A DNA stretch of 64,000 nt from Cellvibrio sp. UBA7671 (GTDB lineage Bacteria; Pseudomonadota; Gammaproteobacteria; Pseudomonadales; Cellvibrionaceae). The translations under genes and the position numbers were made by a program. How positions within the stretch are numbered: position 1 is the stretch's first letter; every line of letters begins with the position of its first letter. Positions 57,857 through 64,000 of the stretch are shown in pieces. The notes under the pieces were generated by a model. That model worked only from the letters and a program-made list of their open reading frames with translations, made no database searches and was not told the DNA's origin. The stretch lies in contig DLHJ01000019.1 of NCBI GenBank assembly GCA_002483145.1, positions 62,001-126,000 on the forward strand. The letters are read 5' to 3'.

Positions 57857-58585
57857 ATGAAACGTCTTGAAGGTAAAACCGCATTAATCACCGCCGCCGC
57901 CCAAGGTATTGGTCGTGCTAGCGCCGAATTATTTGTCGCTGAAGGCGCGCGTGTTATTGCAACGGATATCAATATTGCCGCGTTGAGTGAACTGACGGGC
58001 TGCGAAACCCGCAAGCTGGACGTATTGAATAGCGAAGAAGTTATTGCGCTCAGCAAAGACATCGGTGATATCGATATTTTATTTAACTGCGCCGGTTATG
58101 TGCACAGCGGAACCATTTTGGAATGCGATGAAAAAGACTGGAATTTTTCATTCGATTTAAACGTAAGTTCCATGTACCGCATGATCCGCACTTTTTTGCC
58201 GGGCATGATCGAAAGGGGGGGCGGGTCTATTATCAATATGTCATCCGTCGCCAGTTCGATTAAAGGTGCCCCCAATCGTTTTGCGTATGGCATGACCAAA
58301 GCGGCTGTAATTGGTATGACTAAAGCTGTCGCCGCCGATTTTGTCACACAAGGCGTTCGCTGCAATGCAATCTGCCCCGGCACCGTACAAACACCATCGC
58401 TTGAGCAGCGCTTGCATGCAACTGGTGATTACGAAACAGCTTATAAAAATTTTGTCGCTCGCCAACCCATGGGGCGTTTAGGCACCGCGCGTGAAATGGC
58501 AGAGCTGGCGCTTTATCTGGCGAGCGACGCATCGGCATTTACCACCGGCACTATCAATATAATTGATGGTGGTTGGAGCAATTAA
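57857..58585 (+). CDS. SDR, 2-keto-3-deoxy-L-fuconate dehydrogenase
   Basis: A 242-residue classical short-chain dehydrogenase. NAD-binding ITAAAQGIG near the N terminus (Ala where Gly is usual), DVLN, NCAG, Ser in IINMSSVAS and the YxxxK pair in YGMTK; it ends IIDGGWSN. The sequence pattern, LFNCAGYVHSGTILEC, is that of the human DHRS6/fuconate-pathway SDRs. It would oxidise the C4 hydroxyl to give the 2,4-diketo acid. It begins 10 bases after the dehydratase stop. Confidence 0.9.
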   Translation: MKRLEGKTALITAAAQGIGRASAELFVAEGARVIATDINIAALSELTGCETRKLDVLNSEEVIALSKDIGDIDILFNCAGYVHSGTILECDEKDWNFSFDLNVSSMYRMIRTFLPGMIERGGGSIINMSSVASSIKGAPNRFAYGMTKAAVIGMTKAVAADFVTQGVRCNAICPGTVQTPSLEQRLHATGDYETAYKNFVARQPMGRLGTAREMAELALYLASDASAFTTGTINIIDGGWSN

Positions 58586-58600
58586 TTTGGAATCATATTT

Positions 58601-59449
58601 ATGAAATTACTTCGTTATGGCAATGCAGGACATGAGCGCCCAGGGATTTTGGACAGCAATGGCAAGGTGCGCGAATTGGGTTCAGTGGTTTCCGATATTA
58701 ACGGCAAAACCCTGAGTGAAGAATCGCTAAAAAAAATTGCGAGTCTGGATATCAATTCATTGCCTTTAGTGAATGAGCCTGTGCGCTTTGGTGCCTGTGT
58801 TAATAATGTCGGGAAATTTATTTGCATCGGTTTAAATTATGCCGATCACGCCGCCGAGTCAGGTGTTGCTGTACCCGCGGAACCGGTGGTTTTTATGAAG
58901 GCCACCAGTGCGATCACTGGTCCGAACGACAATATTATAAAACCGCGTAACTCCACCAAACTCGATTGGGAAGTGGAGTTAGGCATCGTCATCGGTAAGC
59001 ACGCGAGCTATGTTGAGCTGGATGAGGCGATGGATTATATCGCTGGTTATTGCGTAATTAACGATGTATCGGAACGCAACTTTCAATTGGAGCGCCCGGG
59101 TGGTCAGTGGGATAAAGGTAAAGGCTGCGACAGCTTCGGCCCAATCGGCCCTTATTTGGTAACCAGAGATGAAATTGCTGATCCGCTTAATTTGAATTTA
59201 TGGCTAAAAGTAAACGGCAAAACTTTCCAGAATGGTTCCACCGATCAAATGGTATTTGGCCCACAATTTTTAGTGCACTACCTCTCCCAATTTATGAGTT
59301 TGCAACCCGGCGATGTTATTAGCACAGGTACACCACCCGGTGTTGGTCTCGGGCAAAAACCACCAATCTATTTGAATGAAGGTGATGTGGTGGAATTAGG
59401 TATTGAAGGGATGGGTGTACAGAAGCAGGTTGTTGTTAACGCGAAATAA
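58601..59449 (+). CDS. FAH-family 2,4-diketo-3-deoxy-L-fuconate hydrolase
   Basis: A 282-residue fumarylacetoacetate-hydrolase-fold enzyme that cuts the diketo acid into pyruvate and L-lactate. FAH marks: CIGLNYADHAAESG, FMKATSAITGPND, metal ligands in DWEVELGIVIG, the SERNFQLERPGGQWDKGKGCDSFGP active-site loop, and ISTGTPPGVGLG. Last gene of the fucose run, 15 bases after the SDR gene. It takes the place of the aldolase plus aldehyde dehydrogenase used in the C. jejuni version. Confidence 0.9.
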   Translation: MKLLRYGNAGHERPGILDSNGKVRELGSVVSDINGKTLSEESLKKIASLDINSLPLVNEPVRFGACVNNVGKFICIGLNYADHAAESGVAVPAEPVVFMKATSAITGPNDNIIKPRNSTKLDWEVELGIVIGKHASYVELDEAMDYIAGYCVINDVSERNFQLERPGGQWDKGKGCDSFGPIGPYLVTRDEIADPLNLNLWLKVNGKTFQNGSTDQMVFGPQFLVHYLSQFMSLQPGDVISTGTPPGVGLGQKPPIYLNEGDVVELGIEGMGVQKQVVVNAK

Positions 59450-59464
59450 TTTTTCCGAAGTACT

Positions 59465-59617
59465 TGTAGGTTGCTGGTGAGGAACGAACCGCAACACGAC
59501 CATCTTGCCGCTCCGACCAAAAGCCCAACGGAGCATTGAACCGGGTTTTGGCTTGGTGTTGGGCATGGTCACGTTGCGGTTCGCAGACTCAGCCTGCGCG
59601 GCCCGCACCAACCTACA
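59465..59617. repeat. MITE-like inverted-repeat element
   Basis: A 150-base element whose ends are inverted: TGTAGGTTG at the left and CAACCTACA at the right, with inner inverted segments GAACCGCAACACGACCA (left) and TGGTCACGTTGCGGTTCG (right). The right arm carries about 15-20 extra bases. No open frame of note. The form is that of a non-coding palindromic element or a small transposon remnant, inserted between the fucose operon and the GH3 gene. Confidence 0.72.
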
Positions 59618-59652
59618 CTTACAGCTCATAAAAATTAAAGAGAACATCCCCA

Positions 59653-62600
59653 ATGAAAAATCTCAAAAAATTAGCCGTACTTGGCCTTATTGCTTCCGCA
59701 ATATTTTCCGCAAATTATTCCACCTACGCCGAACAAAAAACCAATATCAAGCTCTGGCCAAAAGCCGAATCGCCAATAAAAGATTCGGCCGAATTCAATG
59801 CAAAAATTGAAAGCATTCTGCAAAATATGACGCTCGAAGAAAAAGTCGGGCAGATCATGCAGGCAGAAATTCAGACCGTTACGCCGGATGATATTAAAAA
59901 ATACCATTTGGGTTCGGTATTAAACGGTGGCGGTTCCATGCCGAATCGCATCGACAATGCAACACCAAAAGACTGGGTGGAGTTTCTCGACGCACTCTAT
60001 ATCGCCTCTATGGACACCAGCGATGGCAAGCAGGCCATCCCGATTTTCTGGGGCACCGATGCAGTTCACGGCCACAACAATTTAACCGGCGCCACACTCT
60101 TTCCGCACAACATTGGTTTGGGTGCAATGCACAATGCTGATTTGATTCGTCAAATCGGCGCTGCAACAGCAAAAGAAGTGCGCGCAACTGGTACTGAATG
60201 GGTATTCGCACCCACGCTCGCTGTTGCACAAAATGATCGTTGGGGGCGCACCTACGAAAGTTATTCAGAAGATCCAAAACTGGTCGCCGATTACGCAACA
60301 GCGATGGTTGAAGGTTTGCAAGGTAAGCCGAATACCAAAGAGTTTTTAGCAGAGGACCGTGTGATTGCCACCGCTAAACATTTTCTTGCCGACGGTGGCA
60401 CAGAAGGTGGCGATGACCAAGGCAACGCGCGTGTTACAGAAAAAGAATTAGTTAAGATTCACAACGCCGGTTATGTGCCCGCGCTGGATGCTGGTGTACA
60501 AACCGTGATGGCCAGTTTCAGTGAATGGAACGGCGAAAAAATGCATGGCAATAAATATTTGCTCACCGATGTATTAAAAAATCGCATGGGTTTTGATGGT
60601 TTAGTCGTAGGCGATTGGAATGGCCACGGCCAGGTTCCCGGTTGCACTAATGATTCCTGCCCGCAAGCGATTAACGCCGGTATCGATTTGCTTATGGTGA
60701 CCTACGATTGGAAAGCCATGATTGAAAACACGCTTAAGCAAGTAAAGTCTGGCGAAATTTCGCAAGCGCGTTTGGATGACGCAGTGCGCCGAATCCTGCG
60801 CGTAAAAATGCGTGCAGGCCTGTGGGATAAAAAACCTTCTGAGCGTGCGTTTGCGGCTGATCAATCTGTCGTAGGTAGTGCAGAGCATCGCGAGATTGCA
60901 CGCCAAGCTGTGCGTGAAAGTTTGGTGTTATTGAAAAATACCAACAAGGTATTACCGATTAATCCATCCAAAACTATTTTGGTGGCCGGTGATGGTGCGG
61001 ATAATATCGGCAAACAAGCTGGTGGTTGGAGTGTGTGGTGGCAAGGTGTTACTGATGCAAAAGAAAACTTTCGCTTTCCCGGTGCTACCTCCATTTATAG
61101 CGGCATAAAAACCGCAGTCGATGCGGCAGGTGGAAAAACACTTTTATCAGTTGATGGTACTTTCACGCAAAAGCCGGATGCGGCCATTGTTGTGTTTGGT
61201 GAAAATCCTTATGCCGAAGGCAGTGGAGATCGCGACACGCTTGAATTTGAACCTGCGAAAAAGAAAAGCCTCGCGCTGTTAAAAAAATTGCAAGCACAAG
61301 GTATTCCGGTGGTGTCGGTATTTCTATCTGGTCGCCCTATGTGGATTAACCCAGAGTTAAATGCGTCAGATGCATTTGTTGCCGCCTGGTTGCCGGGTTC
61401 AGAAGGTGCAGGCGTGGCAGATGTATTGATTGCGAAAGCGGACGGTAAACCCAATTTCGATTTCAAAGGCACCTTGTCTTTCTCCTGGCCAAAATTGCCA
61501 TTGCAAGATGTATTAAATAAGCATCATAAAAATTACGATCCATTATTTAAATTGGGTTACGGGCTCACCTATAAATCCGTCAAAACTGGCCCGAAAAATT
61601 TACCGGAACAAGTTGTTGGCGTTGCAAGCGATGAACCGCAAGACATAAACCTTTACGTACGTCGCCCGCTTGAACCTTGGCATGTTTTTATCGAAAACTA
61701 TGAGCGTCAACAAATCCTTAGCGGTGCTTTTGCTGCTTTGCCGAAGGGCGATGTCAAAGTACAAACTATTGATAAAGATGTGCAGGAAGACGCGCTGGCA
61801 TTTGCTTGGAAAGATACATGGCGCGCTGGCATGACATTGGAATCTGGCGAGCCGTTAGATTTAACCGCCCATATGGACACGGGCGTGCTGACGTTGGATA
61901 TTAAAATTGACGAACTCGCCAAAGGCGGTGTGTCTTTCAAAATGGAATGCCAAAAAGAAGGCTGCGATCGTGTAGTGCCTTTCACTATGGCCGCGCGCGA
62001 TTTGGTCGGCAAAGGATGGAAAAAAATCTATGTGCCGCTGAGTTGCTTTAAACAAGAGCAAGATAATTTCTCGGCGACGACTATGCCTTTTGCATTGGAA
62101 GTGGGTGGTGCAGGTGAAGTTGCTGTCGCCAATGTACAACTCTTAATTCAAACACCTAAAGACGTAACGCTCGCCACCTGCCCGGATTACAAAACTGTAT
62201 CGGTTACGCCGGGCATGTTAAATGAATGGTGGTCAATCGACTGGTGGTTGCCGCGTCACGAACAGAAACTGGCTGATGCTAAAGCAATAAAAGCGAAAGG
62301 TGGAAAAATCGATTTACTGTTTATTGGCGATTCCATTACCCAGGGTTGGGAAAAAGAAGGTGCGGCTGTGTGGGAAAAACACTACGCAAAACGTAATGCT
62401 TTTGCGATAGGTTTTGGCGGCGATCGTACCGAGAATGTGCTCTGGCGTTTTCAGCACGGTGCATTGGAAAATATGTCGCCCAAGTTGGTAGTCATGATGA
62501 TCGGCACCAACAACACCGGTCATCGCCATGAAAATCCGGCAACTACGGCAGCAGGAATTAAAAACTTGCTAAATGAATTGCAACAGCGTTTACCTCAATC

Positions 62601-62862
62601 AAAAGTGCTGTTATTGGCTGTGTTTCCGCGCGATGAGAAGCCCGATGGTCAGTTGCGCCAGATCAATAACGGTGTAAATACGATCATTAAAGATTATGCT
62701 GATAACAAGAAAATATTTTTTGCGGATATTAACTCCGTATTTTTAACCAAAGAGGGTGTATTGCCAGAGGTGATTATGCCGGATCTTTTGCATCCGAATG
62801 AGAAAGGCTATGAGCTGTGGGCAAAAGCACTGGAACCCCATCTGCAGAAGCTCTTAAAGTAA
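59653..62862 (+). CDS. GH3 beta-glucosidase fused to a C-terminal SGNH esterase domain
   Basis: A 1069-residue exported protein. Signal peptide (about 1-26, STYAEQ), GH3 N-terminal barrel with nucleophile Asp321 in VVGDWNG, GH3 C-terminal alpha/beta domain (about 410-650), then a galactose-binding-like domain of the ExoP type (about 660-850). Up to here it equals 1,4-beta-D-glucan glucohydrolases. The last 185 residues are a full SGNH/GDSL hydrolase: Ser894 in FIGDSITQGW, GGDRTENVLWR, GTNN, and Asp1044/His1047 in DLLHP. The GH3 part would release glucose from stripped xyloglucan or cello-oligosaccharides; the SGNH part could be an acetyl esterase. Confidence 0.92.
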   Translation: MKNLKKLAVLGLIASAIFSANYSTYAEQKTNIKLWPKAESPIKDSAEFNAKIESILQNMTLEEKVGQIMQAEIQTVTPDDIKKYHLGSVLNGGGSMPNRIDNATPKDWVEFLDALYIASMDTSDGKQAIPIFWGTDAVHGHNNLTGATLFPHNIGLGAMHNADLIRQIGAATAKEVRATGTEWVFAPTLAVAQNDRWGRTYESYSEDPKLVADYATAMVEGLQGKPNTKEFLAEDRVIATAKHFLADGGTEGGDDQGNARVTEKELVKIHNAGYVPALDAGVQTVMASFSEWNGEKMHGNKYLLTDVLKNRMGFDGLVVGDWNGHGQVPGCTNDSCPQAINAGIDLLMVTYDWKAMIENTLKQVKSGEISQARLDDAVRRILRVKMRAGLWDKKPSERAFAADQSVVGSAEHREIARQAVRESLVLLKNTNKVLPINPSKTILVAGDGADNIGKQAGGWSVWWQGVTDAKENFRFPGATSIYSGIKTAVDAAGGKTLLSVDGTFTQKPDAAIVVFGENPYAEGSGDRDTLEFEPAKKKSLALLKKLQAQGIPVVSVFLSGRPMWINPELNASDAFVAAWLPGSEGAGVADVLIAKADGKPNFDFKGTLSFSWPKLPLQDVLNKHHKNYDPLFKLGYGLTYKSVKTGPKNLPEQVVGVASDEPQDINLYVRRPLEPWHVFIENYERQQILSGAFAALPKGDVKVQTIDKDVQEDALAFAWKDTWRAGMTLESGEPLDLTAHMDTGVLTLDIKIDELAKGGVSFKMECQKEGCDRVVPFTMAARDLVGKGWKKIYVPLSCFKQEQDNFSATTMPFALEVGGAGEVAVANVQLLIQTPKDVTLATCPDYKTVSVTPGMLNEWWSIDWWLPRHEQKLADAKAIKAKGGKIDLLFIGDSITQGWEKEGAAVWEKHYAKRNAFAIGFGGDRTENVLWRFQHGALENMSPKLVVMMIGTNNTGHRHENPATTAAGIKNLLNELQQRLPQSKVLLLAVFPRDEKPDGQLRQINNGVNTIIKDYADNKKIFFADINSVFLTKEGVLPEVIMPDLLHPNEKGYELWAKALEPHLQKLLK

Positions 62863-62868
62863 GTATTG

Positions 62869-62897
62869 AAATCGGCGCCTGGTGCGCCGATTTTTTT
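62869..62897 (+). terminator. Rho-independent terminator after the GH3-SGNH gene
   Basis: AAATCGGCGC / GCGCCGATTT stem with a five-base loop and T7, 7 bases after the stop. Confidence 0.93.
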
Positions 62898-62980
62898 AAG
62901 TTAAGTAATTGTTTTCGACAGACGCTTTGCTTTCCTATAAAAACACCATTAGAACTAAATAAAAACGGAGTGTTTGTGCA

Positions 62981-64000
62981 ATGAGAATCCTGATTACTAT
63001 TCTATTACTAATGTGCGCGAGCATTAGCGTGAGCGCTAATCAATCCCATAAACTGTGGTATGCCCAACCCGCTGCGGTGTGGGAAGAGGCATTGCCCTTG
63101 GGAAATGGGCGGCTGGGCGCCATGGTGTATGGCAATCCTGCGAATGACACAATTCAATTAAATGAAAATACTTTTTGGGCTGGCGGCCCGCACAACAATC
63201 TCAATCCGGCGGCATTAGAATCCCTGCCGGAGATTCGTCGATTAATTGCAACGGGTGATTACCCCGCTGCTGAAGCGCTGGCTGCAAAAACCATTACCAG
63301 TCAGGGCGCCCATGGCATGCCCTATCAAACAGCAGGTAATTTACAACTGGAATTCCCTGGTCACAGTCAGTATCAACAATATTATCGCGAACTCGATATT
63401 GGCAACGCTCTGGCCACTACACGCTATCAAGTGAAGGATGTGGTGTTTACACGTGAAGTGTTCAGCTCTTTTGTCGATCAAGTTGTTGTGGTGAAGTTGA
63501 GTGCGAGCAAAACAGGGCAACTCAATTTCAGTGCACATCTATCTCATCCTTCCCAAGCTGTTTTTTCGCAAGAGGATGCAAATACCTTGGCGATGCAAGT
63601 GCAATCCAAAGATCACGAAGGCATCAAAGGGCAAGTCAAGCTCGCATCGCTATTAAATGTGAGTGCAAGTGGTGGCAAGCTTACGCAGCGCGATAATCGT
63701 ATTCAGGTTGCCAATGCAGATTCCGTGGTGATACTGATTTCCATGGCAACCAATTTTGTTAAATATAATGATATCAGTGCAAATGCCTTGGAGCGTTCAC
63801 GTCAGTATCTTGCACAAGCAAAACGGAATTTTGAAAATAATCAATTTGCTGTCCGTAAAACAGCGCACAGCAATTTTTATCAACAGTATTTCAATCGCGT
63901 GAGCCTTAATTTGGGTAAAAGCGAGTTTGCGCAGGAACCCACGGATCAACGCATCCGTTTATTTGCCAATCGCCATGATCCGGAGTTAGCCAGTCTCTAT
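62981..64000 (+). CDS. Second GH95 family glycosidase, N-terminal part (cut by window end)
   Basis: 340 codons open to the right edge, with no stop. A signal peptide (MRILITILLLMCASISVSA) is followed by the GH95 N-terminal beta domain: LWYAQPAAVWEEALPLGNGRLGAMV, IQLNENTFWAGGP, and YQTAGNLQLEF. The catalytic Asn/Glu/Asp residues would lie beyond the window. It resembles the GH95 at 23440 only at family level (shorter signal peptide, different loops), so it is probably a second specificity rather than a recent duplicate; GH95 also includes alpha-L-galactosidases. GGAG is 11 bases before the ATG. Confidence 0.9.
   Translation, partial: MRILITILLLMCASISVSANQSHKLWYAQPAAVWEEALPLGNGRLGAMVYGNPANDTIQLNENTFWAGGPHNNLNPAALESLPEIRRLIATGDYPAAEALAAKTITSQGAHGMPYQTAGNLQLEFPGHSQYQQYYRELDIGNALATTRYQVKDVVFTREVFSSFVDQVVVVKLSASKTGQLNFSAHLSHPSQAVFSQEDANTLAMQVQSKDHEGIKGQVKLASLLNVSASGGKLTQRDNRIQVANADSVVILISMATNFVKYNDISANALERSRQYLAQAKRNFENNQFAVRKTAHSNFYQQYFNRVSLNLGKSEFAQEPTDQRIRLFANRHDPELASLY

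Noticed and set aside
1-64000. tRNA, rRNA, CRISPR, prophage or insertion-sequence genes
   Set aside because: Looked for on both strands in all gaps; no tRNA-like cloverleaf, spaced repeats, transposase or phage protein was recognised.

Overview
The window looks like chromosomal DNA of a plant-cell-wall-degrading gammaproteobacterium, most likely Cellvibrio or a close relative. The support is the gene order alpha-fucosidase, TonB receptor, GH35 beta-galactosidase, PA14-containing GH31 alpha-xylosidase (the xyloglucan locus known from C. japonicus), the poly-serine linkers in secreted CBM enzymes, and Pseudomonas-like pil genes. No phage, insertion sequence, tRNA, rRNA or CRISPR array was seen.

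Layout. 1-4.2 kb: type IV pilus genes (pilC fragment, pilB, two pilins around a TfpZ-like accessory gene); each pilin has a good sigma-54 promoter. 4.2-7.9 kb: nadC and a DUF1631 protein. 7.9-16.06 kb, minus strand: a guanidine-utilisation operon led by a guanidine-I (ykkC) riboswitch, with an ABC importer, two DUF1989 proteins and a biotin carboxylase of the 'urea carboxylase' family. 16.5-21.5 kb: a second DUF1631 gene overlapping a PilZ gene, outer-membrane phospholipase A, and a NIT-like helical protein. 21.7-33.8 kb: a flavin-dependent halogenase and the xyloglucan locus (GH95, TonB receptor, GH35, GH31). 34.2-43.4 kb: a pseudouridine synthase, a CBM-PL1 pectate lyase, a small stress-protein group, an LLM monooxygenase and a CBM6-CBM6-EEP secreted protein. 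43.9-48.2 kb: two chemoreceptors around a response regulator. 48.4-50.5 kb: an old-yellow-enzyme reductase and a LysR regulator. 50.5-59.4 kb: a complete non-phosphorylating L-fucose pathway. 59.6 kb to the end: a GH3-SGNH fusion and a second, truncated GH95.

How the genes fit together. The hydrolases should strip fucose, galactose, xylose and glucose from xyloglucan oligosaccharides after import by the TonB receptor. Released L-fucose would enter by FucP, be oxidised by the aldo/keto reductase, opened by the lactonase, dehydrated by a two-part UxaA-type enzyme, oxidised by the SDR and cleaved by the FAH-family hydrolase to pyruvate and L-lactate. The divergent lldD would then oxidise the lactate. 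The SGNH domain of the GH3 fusion could remove acetyl groups. These metabolic links are inferred from family and gene order; no activity is shown by sequence alone.

Limits. Starts were set from ribosome-binding sites by eye. Domain borders are approximate. The window cuts pilC at the left and the second GH95 at the right.
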